In this document: piece after piece, positions 37,136-46,475 of the stretch
Numbering within the stretch: the stretch's first letter is position 1
How the letters are laid out: each line of letters starts with the position of its first letter
Source: JBJYIN01 sp046237015
GTDB taxonomy: Bacteria > Pseudomonadota > Gammaproteobacteria > Enterobacterales > Enterobacteriaceae
Reading direction: 5' to 3'
Assembly (NCBI RefSeq): GCF_046237015.1
Contig: NZ_JBJYIN010000010.1
Coordinates: 1-64,000, forward strand
Length of the DNA stretch: 64,000 nt
The notes under the pieces: model-generated
The model's database searches: none
What the model was told of the DNA's origin: nothing
Seen by the model: only the letters and a program-made list of their open reading frames with translations
Made by a program: the position numbers and the translations under genes

Positions 37136-38641
37136 ATGCTACATTTATTTGCCGGACTTGATTACTACACCGGCCTGATGTTGATATTGGCTTTGTTGTT
37201 TGTACTGATGTATGAAGCCATTAACGGTTTTCACGACACTGCGAACGCCGTTGCCACTGTTATTTACACCCGCGCTATGCGTGCAGAATTTGCCGTTGTG
37301 ATGGCGGGTATCTTTAATTTCTTCGGTGTCTTGCTGGGTGGCCTGAGTGTTGCCTACGCCATTGTTCACCTTCTTCCCACGGATTTATTGCTGAATGTCA
37401 GTTCGGCGCATGGTCTGGCGATGGTGTTTTCCATGTTGCTGGCCGCCATCATTTGGAATTTGGGGACATGGTATTTTGGTCTTCCTGCTTCCAGTTCCCA
37501 CACGTTGATTGGTTCCATTATTGGGATCGGCTTAACGAATGCATTACTGACGGATACCTCCGTTGTTGATGCGTTGAACGTGCCGAAAATGATCAGTATT
37601 TTCCTGTCGTTGCTGCTCTCGCCGATTGTGGGGATGGTCGTGGCCGGTCTGATGGTGTGGGTGTTGCGTCGATTCTGGAATAACAGTAAAAAACGTAAGC
37701 GTGTGCACCTGACGCCTGTCGATCGCGAGAAGCAGGATGGTAAACGTAAACCGCCATTCTGGACGCGTACCGCGCTGATTCTGTCGGCAATTGGGGTGAG
37801 TTTCTCTCACGGTGCCAACGACGGTCAGAAAGGTATCGGTTTGATTATGTTGGTGCTGATCGGTGTCGCGCCTGCCGGTTTTATTGTCAACATCAACGCG
37901 TCTGGCTATGACATCAGTCGTACCCGCGATGCCGTTGTCAATTTACAGGAATATTATCATCAGCATGGTGAAGCGCTGGCGCATGTCATCGATCTTTCTC
38001 CGCCCGTGGTTCCATCGTCAGAAAATACCCTTCCTGGAAATGGGCAGAAAGAGTTTCACTGCGACAGTTCTCGTGTGTTGATTGCCATTGAACGTACGCA
38101 GGGTCTGCTGAATAATCTGAAAAGCTATGAGCAGCTGAATGCCGACGATCGTAGCCGTGTGCGTCGTTTGCTGATGTGTATCGCTGATACGATGGATAGG
38201 GTGATTAAGCTGCCAGAAACGCCAACGGACGATAAACGTTACCTGAGTAACCTGCGTAAAGACATGCTACAGACGGTCGAATATGCGCCGATTTGGATTA
38301 TCGTCGCAGTGGCGTTGGCGTTGTCTCTGGGCACGATGGTGGGTTGGAGACGCGTTGCGGTGACCATCGGCGAGAAGATTGGTAAGAAAGGCATGACCTA
38401 CGCGCAAGGCGTTTCGGCGCAGGTGACGGCGGCGTTGTCGATTGGCGTGGCCAGCTATACCGGTATGCCGGTTTCCACGACGCACGTCTTGTCCTCTGCG
38501 GTGGCTGGGACGATGATTGTTGACGGTGGTGGCGTGCAGGGCAAAACGGTAAGAAGTATTCTGTTGGCCTGGGTGTTGACGTTGCCTGTGTCGCTGGTGT
38601 TATCCGGTACGCTGTATTGGATTGCGCTAAAGCTAATCTGA
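37136..38641 (+). CDS. pitA: low-affinity inorganic phosphate transporter PitA
   Basis: PitA imports metal-phosphate complexes using the proton gradient. The 501-residue protein has about ten membrane segments in two inverted halves, each with a family repeat: GFHDTANAVATVIYTRAM (residues 31-48) and FSHGANDGQKGIG (about 223-235). The large hydrophilic loop (about 260-380) separates the halves. Its neighbours yhiN, uspB and uspA are those of E. coli. No strong ribosome site is visible before the ATG. Confidence 0.96.
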   Translation: MLHLFAGLDYYTGLMLILALLFVLMYEAINGFHDTANAVATVIYTRAMRAEFAVVMAGIFNFFGVLLGGLSVAYAIVHLLPTDLLLNVSSAHGLAMVFSMLLAAIIWNLGTWYFGLPASSSHTLIGSIIGIGLTNALLTDTSVVDALNVPKMISIFLSLLLSPIVGMVVAGLMVWVLRRFWNNSKKRKRVHLTPVDREKQDGKRKPPFWTRTALILSAIGVSFSHGANDGQKGIGLIMLVLIGVAPAGFIVNINASGYDISRTRDAVVNLQEYYHQHGEALAHVIDLSPPVVPSSENTLPGNGQKEFHCDSSRVLIAIERTQGLLNNLKSYEQLNADDRSRVRRLLMCIADTMDRVIKLPETPTDDKRYLSNLRKDMLQTVEYAPIWIIVAVALALSLGTMVGWRRVAVTIGEKIGKKGMTYAQGVSAQVTAALSIGVASYTGMPVSTTHVLSSAVAGTMIVDGGGVQGKTVRSILLAWVLTLPVSLVLSGTLYWIALKLI

Positions 38642-38690
38642 TATTGAGATTCGAAAGATACCGTTTGGATCTCTTTCGTTAGCGTAATAA

Positions 38691-38724
38691 AAAAGGCGAT
38701 TCTGTCAGGGATCGCCTTTTTGTT
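38691..38724 (+). terminator. pitA terminator
   Basis: AAAAGGCGAT / ATCGCCTTTT perfect 10-bp stem (38691-38700 with 38711-38720) with a T tail; usable from both strands, and it lies between convergent pitA and uspB. Confidence 0.85.
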
Positions 38725-38767
38725 ATGTCGTTGTCACTCATGATGCTATTACCAAATTAATCATGTT

Positions 38768-39103
38768 TTAGTACCAGATCAGCATGGCAAGTAAACTGAT
38801 AACCACTAATCCACACAACGCCGTAGTCAGCAGAAACTGCCCTCGCACCCTTTCACAGCGACGCATAAATTCAGGGTCGTGATGTTCGAGATAACGCTGT
38901 GCGTAGATATAGCGTACCAGCCTGATTTGCTTGCTCGGCTGACCGTGTGATGTAAAAAATCCTCCTCCATCGACGTATTGATAAAGCAGTGGATCGCAAT
39001 CCCGCAAAACCAGCAGTAATACGCGTAATGAAGAATAATATCGCGCCATATTGATGATACAGACAACACACAAAGCCCAGAAAAGCGCAAATGTACTGAT
39101 CAT
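38768..39103 (-). CDS. uspB: universal stress protein B
   Basis: UspB is a small inner-membrane protein induced by RpoS in stationary phase; loss causes ethanol sensitivity in E. coli. The 111-residue length is standard. It has a membrane helix at each end (STFALFWALCVVCIINMARY and LLTTALCGLVVISLLAMLIW) and the conserved FFTSHGQPSKQIRLVRYI between them. It is divergent from uspA. Confidence 0.95.
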   Translation of the reverse strand: MISTFALFWALCVVCIINMARYYSSLRVLLLVLRDCDPLLYQYVDGGGFFTSHGQPSKQIRLVRYIYAQRYLEHHDPEFMRRCERVRGQFLLTTALCGLVVISLLAMLIWY

Positions 39104-39166
39104 GCTTCCCTCCCGGTAGGTATTATTCGTCAGGAGATATTATGTCCGGCATTCACCCGCGAATAT

Positions 39167-39370
<204 letters not shown>

Positions 39371-39833
39371 GCCACACGTTTTCACGCGATTTTATTGTGT
39401 ACCCGGTTAGCCGTACGGTTTTGCTGGCTAACGCTTTTATCACTATTCACCTGTTTTTACCTGATAAAGATGGCGCATTGAATGACCATCCCTTTTTAAT
39501 TGTAGAAGATGAACGCCTTTTTTTGCCATGTGGAGAGGCACAATCGTGCCAGTAAGCTATTTTCTCTAGCGTAATCCCCTTTTTAAGAGGAGAAGTGGTG
39601 CAATTTAATTATGAAAAGGAGCGATTTCTACTACACTTGTAAAGAATATCGAAAGGATTAAGGTGCTGTACTTCGCCATGAATGATTCGATTTTTGCTAA
39701 AATACGGCGTTGTGATCTGCTGAACATATCGGTAAGACTGCCGGGTGCTATCATATAAACAGCTGTTAAGTATCAGATTGGCAGGAGAAATATCTGCTGA
39801 CCATTAATTAGTCTTTACGGAAGGAGTCTTATT
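39371..39833. other. uspA upstream region
   Basis: This 463-bp gene-less stretch leads to uspA, whose ribosome site GGAAGGAG is 8 nt before the ATG. The uspA promoter should be in the final 150 bp, but I cannot assign -35/-10 boxes with confidence. Short ORFs here have no family resemblance. Confidence 0.4.
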
Positions 39834-40271
39834 ATGGCTTACAAACATATCCTTATTGCTGTTGACCTTTCTCCGGAGAGTAAAGTGTTAGTGGAAAAGG
39901 CGGTCTCAATGGCAAGGCCGTATAACGCGAAGGTCTCTTTAATTCACGTCGATGTGAATTATTCCGATCTCTACACCGGGCTGATTGATGTCAATCTGGG
40001 TGATATGCAGCAACGCATCTCCGAAGAAACGCAAAATGCGTTAACCGAACTTTCTCAGAATGCCGGGTATCCGATTAGTGAGACCCTGAGCGGTAGCGGC
40101 GATCTGGGGCAGGTACTGGTTGATGCAATCAGGAAATACGATGTGGATTTGGTGCTGTGCGGCCACCATCAGGATTTCTGGAGCAAACTGATGTCGTCGG
40201 CGCGTCAGCTTATTAATACTGTCCATATCGATATGCTGATTGTTCCGTTACGCGAGGATGAAGACGAATAA
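39834..40271 (+). CDS. uspA: universal stress protein A
   Basis: UspA is a cytoplasmic dimeric stress protein made during growth arrest. The 145-residue protein begins MAYKHILIAVDLSPESK and contains VSLIHVDVNYSDLYTGL, the canonical UspA sequence. The C-terminal region lacks the ATP-binding G-x2-G-x9-G(S/T) loop of MJ0577-type proteins, as is usual for the UspA class. Confidence 0.97.
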   Translation: MAYKHILIAVDLSPESKVLVEKAVSMARPYNAKVSLIHVDVNYSDLYTGLIDVNLGDMQQRISEETQNALTELSQNAGYPISETLSGSGDLGQVLVDAIRKYDVDLVLCGHHQDFWSKLMSSARQLINTVHIDMLIVPLREDEDE

Positions 40272-40307
40272 AAATTAGCATTATTTGATCGTCTTTTTTC
40301 GCAGACC

Positions 40308-40340
40308 AAAAGGCATGGCTCATGGGCTATGCCTTTTGTT
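40308..40340 (+). terminator. uspA terminator
   Basis: AAAAGGCAT / ATGCCTTTT stem (40308-40316 with 40329-40337) extended by one G-C pair, followed by GTTATAT. The remaining 240 bp before gdhA must contain its promoter. Confidence 0.7.
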
Positions 40341-40577
40341 ATATAACAAAAACTTATGTTGATTTTCTTCTTCTTTTTTCATCCTTCAAGCCGAAAAACC
40401 ATCCTCTATCCCATTGGATTATAACGCTTATCTCAAAAGAAAACGCTTGCTTAAATATCCATCGCCAGTGTTATAGTCCGAAAGGCACAACATCATTTAC
40501 GTCAACCCCGCAAGCTTCAGTGTGTCTAAAAATAAGAAGTGTAAGGGGGGACACATTCGTTCTATCAGGAGCTGTTA

Positions 40578-41921
40578 ATGGCACAAATTGTATCTCTGGC
40601 AAGTTTTCTCGACTCTGTTCAACAACGCGATCCGCACCAGCCCGAATTCTTGCAAGCAGTAAACGAAGTTCTTTCCACGCTATGGCCTTTTCTGGAGCAA
40701 AACCCCCACTATGCGGATTACAGTCTGTTAGAGCGTCTGGTTGAGCCTGAACGGGCGATTCAGTTCCGCGTTGCCTGGACGGATGATAAAGGTCAGGTGC
40801 AGGTAAACCGGGCCTGGCGTGTACAGTTCAGTTCGGCTATCGGGCCGTACAAGGGTGGGATGCGTTTTCACCCGTCGGTTAACTTGTCAATTCTGAAATT
40901 CCTGGGTTTTGAGCAAACCTTTAAAAATGCGCTGACAACCTTGCCGATGGGCGGTGGGAAAGGGGGTTCTGATTTCAACCCTAAAGGGAAGAGCCAGGGT
41001 GAAGTGATGCGCTTCTGTCAGGCATTGATGACGGAACTGTATCGTCATTTAGGCGCAGATACCGATGTGCCAGCGGGCGATATTGGCGTAGGTGGTCGTG
41101 AAGTTGGATTCATGACCGGTATGATGAAAAAACTGACCAATAACACCTCTTGTATTTTTACCGGTAAAGGGCTTTCTTTCGGCGGCAGTCTGATTCGCCC
41201 TGAAGCCACGGGTTACGGCCTGATCTATTTCACCGAAGCTATGCTCAAACGTCATGGGCTCGGTTTTGAAGGGATGCGCGTTGCGGTGTCGGGGTCGGGC
41301 AACGTGGCACAGTATGCAATTGAAAAAGCCATGGCATTGGGCGCTCGCGTTGTTACGGCATCGGATTCTAATGGCACGGTAGTGGATGAAAATGGCTTTA
41401 CGGCAGAGAAGTTAGCGCTGTTGGAGGACATTAAGAACCAGCGCTATGGTCGTGTAGAAGACTACGCGCGTGAGGCGAACCTGACCTATCTGGCGGGGAA
41501 AACGCCGTGGGATGTTCCTGTTGATATCGCACTACCTTGTGCGACGCAAAATGAGCTGGATTTACCTGCCGCTCAAACGCTGATTAAAAATGGCGTCAAG
41601 GCCGTAGCGGAAGGGGCAAATATGCCGACGACGATCCCGGCAACGGACGCGTTTCTGGATGCAGGTGTACTATTTGCACCGGGCAAAGCCGCCAATGCGG
41701 GCGGTGTGGCAACGTCAGGTCTGGAAATGGCCCAGAATGCGGCACGTATGGGGTGGAAAGCCGAAGAGGTGGATGCTCGTCTGCATCGCATTATGCTGGA
41801 TATTCACAGTGCGTGTGTGCAGTACGGTGGTGAAGACAGCCAGACGAACTATGTTCGCGGTGCCAATATCGCCGGGTTTGTGAAAGTGGCGGATGCTATG
41901 TTGGCGCAAGGCGTGGTGTAA
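40578..41921 (+). CDS. gdhA: NADP-specific glutamate dehydrogenase
   Basis: GdhA aminates 2-oxoglutarate with NADPH when ammonia is plentiful, complementing GlnA, also in this window. The 447-residue protein has GPYKGGMRFHPSVN, the catalytic-lysine motif PMGGGKGGSDFNPKGKS, PAGDIGVGGREVGFM and the coenzyme-binding VSGSGNVAQYA. AGGAG stands 6 nt before the ATG. In E. coli, dtpB occupies the place between uspA and rsmJ, so gdhA is relocated here. Confidence 0.96.
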   Translation: MAQIVSLASFLDSVQQRDPHQPEFLQAVNEVLSTLWPFLEQNPHYADYSLLERLVEPERAIQFRVAWTDDKGQVQVNRAWRVQFSSAIGPYKGGMRFHPSVNLSILKFLGFEQTFKNALTTLPMGGGKGGSDFNPKGKSQGEVMRFCQALMTELYRHLGADTDVPAGDIGVGGREVGFMTGMMKKLTNNTSCIFTGKGLSFGGSLIRPEATGYGLIYFTEAMLKRHGLGFEGMRVAVSGSGNVAQYAIEKAMALGARVVTASDSNGTVVDENGFTAEKLALLEDIKNQRYGRVEDYAREANLTYLAGKTPWDVPVDIALPCATQNELDLPAAQTLIKNGVKAVAEGANMPTTIPATDAFLDAGVLFAPGKAANAGGVATSGLEMAQNAARMGWKAEEVDARLHRIMLDIHSACVQYGGEDSQTNYVRGANIAGFVKVADAMLAQGVV

Positions 41922-41952
41922 CAGGACGACGTTTAACGCTCTGTGAGTGCTT

Positions 41953-41983
41953 GTCTTTTGATCAGGTTATCTGATCAAAAGAC
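41953..41983. terminator. hairpin after gdhA
   Basis: Perfect 13-bp inverted repeat GTCTTTTGATCAG / CTGATCAAAAGAC around GTTAT, 31 bp after the gdhA stop and between convergent genes. It lacks a classical T tail, so it may act as a weak terminator or an RNA-stabilising stem. Confidence 0.5.
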
Positions 41984-41993
41984 GTTAATGCTG

Positions 41994-42045
41994 ATATGCC
42001 CTAACTCATTCAAGCTTCCTGAAACTTGAATGAGTTAGGGCATAT
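41994..42045. repeat. minimal 21-bp perfect hairpin related to the nested palindromic repeats (copy C)
   Basis: Two perfect 21-bp arms (41994-42014 and 42025-42045) flank the 10-nt spacer CTTCCTGAAA. The right part, CTTCCTGAAACTTGAAT, is identical to the inner edge of copy B's right end, and the outer ends (ATATGCCC) resemble the TATACCC ends. It looks like an internally deleted member of the same family. Confidence 0.75.
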
Positions 42046-42058
42046 ATGATCATTGGCA

Positions 42059-42814
42059 TCAGCATGATGACAGCGGCAAATAAAAATCGAAACGATGGCT
42101 TTTGGTTTCAAGCGTTGATTGCGCAGGAATGCCGGCCAGTGGCGGGGCGTAGTCTGGTCGTTTCACGACGACGCGTTTCTTTGCCAGCGTTCGTGCCGGC
42201 TCCAATAAGGCATCGGCATCTTCATCCGGGCCGACCAATGATTGAAATACCCGCATTTCTTTTTTGACTAATGCACTTTTTTGCCGGTGGGGAAACATTG
42301 GGTCGAGGTACACCACATCAGGTGCCGGAGTGATACTCCCCAGCGCCGTCAGGCTTGATGCGTGAAGTAGCGTGAGCCGGTCTTGTAACCAGGGGCCGAT
42401 ATCTTCATCCTGATAACCCCGTTTCAGTCCGTCATCCAGCAGCGCTGCAACAACCGGGTTGCGTTCTAACATGCGAACGCGGCAGCCTAACGCCGCCAAA
42501 ACAAAGGCATCACGGCCTAATCCCGCTGTAGCATCAACCACATCTGGCAAATAATCCTTTTTGATCCCTACCGCTTTAGCGACGGCTTCACCGCGACCAC
42601 CGCCGAAACGACGTCGGTGTGCCATTGGTCCCGTCACAAAGTCGACGTAGATAGCGCCAAGTTTGGGTTCATCCCGTTTGCGCAATTCCAACCGTTCTGG
42701 CGTCAACACCAGCGCCATGATAGCGGCTGGATCAGAAACCAGCCCCCAGCGTGCGGCTAACAAAGATAAGGCACCGTTATCGGTGCCTTGTTCTGCGATG
42801 AGGCAGATACTCAT
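42059..42814 (-). CDS. rsmJ: 16S rRNA (guanine-1516-N2)-methyltransferase RsmJ
   Basis: RsmJ (YhiQ) methylates G1516 of 16S rRNA. The 251-residue protein has the family N-terminus MSICLIAEQG, the RRFGGGRGEAVAKAVGIK loop, the SAM-binding VVDATAGLGRDAFVLA and the catalytic YLDPMFP. Its ATG overlaps the prlC stop by 4 bp (ATGA), so prlC-rsmJ form a translationally coupled operon, as in E. coli. Confidence 0.96.
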   Translation of the reverse strand: MSICLIAEQGTDNGALSLLAARWGLVSDPAAIMALVLTPERLELRKRDEPKLGAIYVDFVTGPMAHRRRFGGGRGEAVAKAVGIKKDYLPDVVDATAGLGRDAFVLAALGCRVRMLERNPVVAALLDDGLKRGYQDEDIGPWLQDRLTLLHASSLTALGSITPAPDVVYLDPMFPHRQKSALVKKEMRVFQSLVGPDEDADALLEPARTLAKKRVVVKRPDYAPPLAGIPAQSTLETKSHRFDFYLPLSSC

Positions 42815-44853
42815 TGTTTAATGCCGTAATGTGCCAGCATCGCATCCAGTTTAGGTTCACGGCCACGGAAGCGTTTAAACAGCGCCATCGGCTCTTCGGA
42901 ACCACCACGGGTAAGAATGTTGTCCAGGAAGGATTGACCGGTTTCGCGATTAAAAATGCCTTCTTCTTCGAAACGGGAATAGGCATCGGCCGCCAGCACG
43001 TCCGCCCATAGGTAGCTATAGTAGCCTGCGGCGTAACCGCCAGCGAAAATGTGGCTGAACGCATGAGGGAATCGACCCCAGCTTGGGCTTGGCACCACGG
43101 CGACCTGTGCTTTGATTTCAGCGAGCGTCGGCAGAATTTGTGCCCCTTTGGCAGGATCAAATTCGGCATGTAAACGGAAATCGAACAGACCGAACTCTAG
43201 CTGACGCAGGATAAACAGCGCTGCCTGATAGTTCTTTGCTGCCAGCATTTTATCAAGCAGCGCTTGTGGCAGGGGTTCGCCGGTTTCGTAATGACCGGAA
43301 ATAAAGGCCAGTGCTTCAGGTTCCCAACACCAGTTCTCCATGAATTGGCTTGGCAGCTCAACGGCATCCCACGGTACGCCGTTGATACCCGCGACGCCTG
43401 CGGTATCAATCTGTGTCAGCATGTGATGCAAGCCATGGCCGAACTCATGGAACAGCGTGATGACTTCATCGTGCGTGAACAATGCTGGCTTGCCATTGAC
43501 CGGGCCATTAAAGTTACAGGTGAGATAGGCGACAGGTTTTTGCTGCTCGCCGTTGCCTTTACGCAACTTACCAACGCAGTCATCCATCCAGGCTCCGCCA
43601 CGCTTATGTTCACGGGCATAGAGATCGAGATAGAAGCTGCCACGCAGTTCGCCACTTTCATCAAACAAGTCGAAGAAGCGAACATCCTCATGCCAGACAT
43701 CCACATCTTTACGCTCTTTGGCCGTAATACCATAGATGCGTTTTACGACTTCAAACAGACCTGCCACCGCCCGTTGTTCCGGGAAGTAAGGGCGTAGTTG
43801 CTCATCGCTGATGGCGTATTGATGCTGTTTTTGCTGTTCGCTGTAATAGGTGATATCCCACGGTTGTAGTTCATCCACGCCATAATTTGCTTTTGCAAAG
43901 GCACGCAGTTGAGCCAGTTCCTCTTCTGCTTGTGGACGGGCACGTTTTGCCAGATCGTTGAGAAAGTCGATGACCTGCTGTGGATTTTCTGCCATTTTCG
44001 TGGCGAGTGATTTATGAGCGTAGCTGTCAAAACCGAGTAATTGGGCCAGTTCGTGGCGCAGAGCCAGTTCTTCAGCCATGACCTCACTGTTGTCCCACTT
44101 ACCGGCGTTTGGCCCCTGATCGGAGGCGCGGGTGCCGTAGGCGCGATACATCTCTTCACGTAGTGCCTGATTAGAACAATACGTCATGACGGGCAGATAG
44201 CTGGGGATATCCAGCGTCAGTAGCCAACCTTCCTGTTCTTTTGCCGTTGCTAATGCTTTGGCTGCGGCTAACGCGCTTTCCGGCATACCGTCGAGGTCGG
44301 CAATGTCTGTCACCAGCTTATTCCAGCCCATCGTGGCGTCCAGCACGTTATTACTGTATTGCGAGCCTAGCTCGGACAATCGGGCGGCGATTTCGCCATA
44401 ACGCTTCTGTTTTTCGGGGGGCAGGCCGATGCCGGACAATTCAAAGTCACGGAGTGCGTTATCGATGGATTTTTTCTGCGCCACGCTCAGTGCGGCGTAA
44501 TGGTTACTGTCTCTCAGGCTGCGATACGCCTGGTATAGACCGGCATGTTGACCAACCCAGGTGCTGTGTTCGGACAGCAAAGGCAGACATTGTTCATAGG
44601 CAGCACGTAATTCCGGGCTGTTTTTGACAGAATTCAGATGACTGATCGGCGAAAAAATACGGCTGAGGCGATCGTCACTATCAGCCAGTGGCTGGCAAAG
44701 ATTCTCCCACGTGAAATCATCTGACTGTGCCACCACGCGTTCTACGGTTTGACGGCATTCCGCGAGCGCAGCTTTAACCGCCGGAACGATATCTTCAATT
44801 TTAATACTGGAAAATGGGGGCAGAGTGAATGATGTCAGTAATGGATTCGTCAT
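42811..44853 (-). CDS. prlC: oligopeptidase A
   Basis: PrlC (OpdA) is a cytoplasmic M3-family zinc oligopeptidase that degrades signal-peptide fragments and short peptides. The 680-residue length equals E. coli. The zinc site HEFGH occurs in ITLFHEFGHGLHHML with the third ligand downstream in WCWEPEAL. The start at 44853 (MTNPLLTSFTLPPFSSI) matches the family; the open frame to 44967 does not. Confidence 0.96.
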   Translation of the reverse strand: MTNPLLTSFTLPPFSSIKIEDIVPAVKAALAECRQTVERVVAQSDDFTWENLCQPLADSDDRLSRIFSPISHLNSVKNSPELRAAYEQCLPLLSEHSTWVGQHAGLYQAYRSLRDSNHYAALSVAQKKSIDNALRDFELSGIGLPPEKQKRYGEIAARLSELGSQYSNNVLDATMGWNKLVTDIADLDGMPESALAAAKALATAKEQEGWLLTLDIPSYLPVMTYCSNQALREEMYRAYGTRASDQGPNAGKWDNSEVMAEELALRHELAQLLGFDSYAHKSLATKMAENPQQVIDFLNDLAKRARPQAEEELAQLRAFAKANYGVDELQPWDITYYSEQQKQHQYAISDEQLRPYFPEQRAVAGLFEVVKRIYGITAKERKDVDVWHEDVRFFDLFDESGELRGSFYLDLYAREHKRGGAWMDDCVGKLRKGNGEQQKPVAYLTCNFNGPVNGKPALFTHDEVITLFHEFGHGLHHMLTQIDTAGVAGINGVPWDAVELPSQFMENWCWEPEALAFISGHYETGEPLPQALLDKMLAAKNYQAALFILRQLEFGLFDFRLHAEFDPAKGAQILPTLAEIKAQVAVVPSPSWGRFPHAFSHIFAGGYAAGYYSYLWADVLAADAYSRFEEEGIFNRETGQSFLDNILTRGGSEEPMALFKRFRGREPKLDAMLAHYGIKQ

Positions 44854-44996
44854 AGCGCGGTCCTGATAGTAGTGTATGGTCTTGTTGGGCGCAGACCGAC
44901 AAGATAAGGTGCCAATCGATACTAAGATGCGGTCATGCAGGGTGAAAATCAATGGGTGAGCACGCATTACCGTGCTTCATGTCTACGGCTAACTGC

Positions 44997-45329
44997 CTAC
45001 ACATTAAACGCCAAAATCAGTATTGGCGGTTCACCGATGTCTAATCGCCGCCAGTTAACGAATGCCACACATTCGAGCAATGCCTGATATTGCCGTGGGC
45101 AGGTTGCTTTAAATGCGGCGGCCTGTTCAACCGTGATACAGACTAATTCGCCAGGCTCAACCTGAATTTGGCTGAACTCTTCATCAAGATTCGTCATGCA
45201 GTCAATCCAGGCATCCATATTACGGCCAAAAAATGGCGGAAAACCAAATGCGTCGGCGAATACCTGATAAAAGGATGGCCAGTCAGTTATCTGGCTACCA
45301 TCAATACTGATGGCGGTGATCATCGGCAT
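44997..45329 (-). CDS. barstar family protein (ribonuclease inhibitor-like)
   Basis: Barstar-type proteins bind and block barnase-like RNases and other toxins. The 110-residue protein has the family layout: an N-terminal strand ITAISIDGSQITDWPSFYQVFADAFGFP, the FFGRNMDAWIDCMTNLDE segment (equal to the barnase-contact region of barstar) and a final strand PPILILAFNV. AGGA lies about 6 nt before the first ATG; a second ATG two codons in is possible. It is last in a five-gene minus-strand run. No barnase-like partner is in the window, so it may be an orphan immunity gene. Confidence 0.85.
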   Translation of the reverse strand: MPMITAISIDGSQITDWPSFYQVFADAFGFPPFFGRNMDAWIDCMTNLDEEFSQIQVEPGELVCITVEQAAAFKATCPRQYQALLECVAFVNWRRLDIGEPPILILAFNV

Positions 45330-45381
45330 ATCTGTTCCTGTCTATTTGTGCAAAGCGATAAGGTTTTGTCGCTTGATTGAA

Positions 45382-45756
45382 TTAGCGGCTATGTTTTTTG
45401 GCGGCAAGGTAACGTTCAATATTCTTTTGCACCTCTTTTAACGGTAATGTTCCGTACTCAGTGATAAAGGTATTGATAAACGTGACTGCACCCACTCGGT
45501 AATAGGAAATATGATGCTCGGCTAATAACTGGGCGATCGCCCATGCTTTTTTGTCTCGCTTGGCGGGAGGCTTAAACAGATATCCCATATCTGACGCTAT
45601 CGCCTGGCATGTTGGACAGCAGACGGTTTGTTGTTGGCTACGAAAACGAACAAACGCAGTACGGCAGTGAAAACAAGCCCATTTACTGCGATATTGTAAA
45701 TATTCCGGCTTTTCCTCTACGACTTGCAGAGGGACATTCCATTCCTTACGGATCAT
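45382..45756 (-). CDS. zinc-ribbon protein of unknown function
   Basis: The 124-residue protein has a four-cysteine zinc ribbon (ACFHC, then VCCPTC 17 residues on; about residues 28-50). It is followed by a basic helical half (KPPAKRDKKAWAIAQLLAEHHISYYRV and KEVQKNIERYLAAKKHSR). No signal peptide or membrane segment is present. It lies 7 nt after the preceding gene and 52 bp before the barstar gene, so it is in the same transcript. I do not recognise the family. Confidence 0.6.
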   Translation of the reverse strand: MIRKEWNVPLQVVEEKPEYLQYRSKWACFHCRTAFVRFRSQQQTVCCPTCQAIASDMGYLFKPPAKRDKKAWAIAQLLAEHHISYYRVGAVTFINTFITEYGTLPLKEVQKNIERYLAAKKHSR

Positions 45757-45763
45757 AAAAGGA

Positions 45764-46087
45764 TTATTTCCCTTCCTTGTTACTTAAATCAATATTGTTA
45801 CTTAAATCGATATATTGTTGTGAGGGCGTCAGGTACTCAGGTTTACTCAGCCAATATTGTTCGCCAATGATATGCAGCATGGCCCAGTGCCAGGCTTCGT
45901 CATGAAAGATTATGTCACGGTTGGGGTTATCTGGGGGCTGATAAGCATAAAAAGCAGCCGCTTTCGCGGTGGCGACATCAACGGGCATATCGGCATACGT
46001 CATCAAGCACCAACAGAACATATAACGCTCGTGTTTCAGTTGTTCCAGATATTCTTGTTCATCGCGTAGGTGCTGTTCATTTTTCAT
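45764..46087 (-). CDS. hypothetical protein with a tandem C-terminal repeat
   Basis: A 107-residue soluble protein rich in aromatic residues (YMFCWCLMTYADMP, HDEAWHWAMLHIIGEQYW). Its ATG overlaps the upstream gene's stop by 4 bp, so the two are translationally coupled. The last residues YIDLSNNIDLSNK come from an exact-frame duplication of 18 bp (45777-45812). I do not recognise the family; the context suggests an immunity-type or orphan small protein. Confidence 0.55.
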   Translation of the reverse strand: MKNEQHLRDEQEYLEQLKHERYMFCWCLMTYADMPVDVATAKAAAFYAYQPPDNPNRDIIFHDEAWHWAMLHIIGEQYWLSKPEYLTPSQQYIDLSNNIDLSNKEGK

Positions 46088-46449
46088 GATTTGGCAGGAT
46101 GATGTCGCTTTTCGTCATAGTAAAAGGGTAACAGCGGGGCATCAAAATCGCCGTTATCAAATTTATCCTCAATATGTTCAGGAAACATACCGCGCATTTT
46201 TTTATATACGGCCGTGTTGAGTATATGAAAGCCTGCGTTATCTCTATTTGAGCCTAAAAATGCAACGACATCATCCAGTGTTTGATAATGATCTGGTTGA
46301 TGAAAAAAACGCATGTATTCCTGCAACATGCCATATACATACAGCAAGTCTTTCAAATTCACTTCAACGCTTTCATCCGGATCAACCGTTTCAAGACCAT
46401 AAGTGATAATGCTTTCAAGATTGTGGGTGTATTTTTCATCGTTCATCAT
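46084..46449 (-). CDS. hypothetical acidic protein
   Basis: A 121-residue, mostly helical, acidic protein (LETVDPDESVEVNLKDLLYVYGMLQEYMRFFHQPDHYQTL). The frame is open to a TTG at 46479, but the ATG at 46449 has AGGA seven nt upstream and is preferred. It overlaps the next gene by 4 bp and follows the secreted protein gene by 26 bp. I do not recognise the family. Size, acidity and position would fit an immunity protein, which is inference. Confidence 0.55.
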   Translation of the reverse strand: MMNDEKYTHNLESIITYGLETVDPDESVEVNLKDLLYVYGMLQEYMRFFHQPDHYQTLDDVVAFLGSNRDNAGFHILNTAVYKKMRGMFPEHIEDKFDNGDFDAPLLPFYYDEKRHHPAKS

Positions 46450-46475
46450 CTGTTTTTCCTGATATTTGCTCACCC

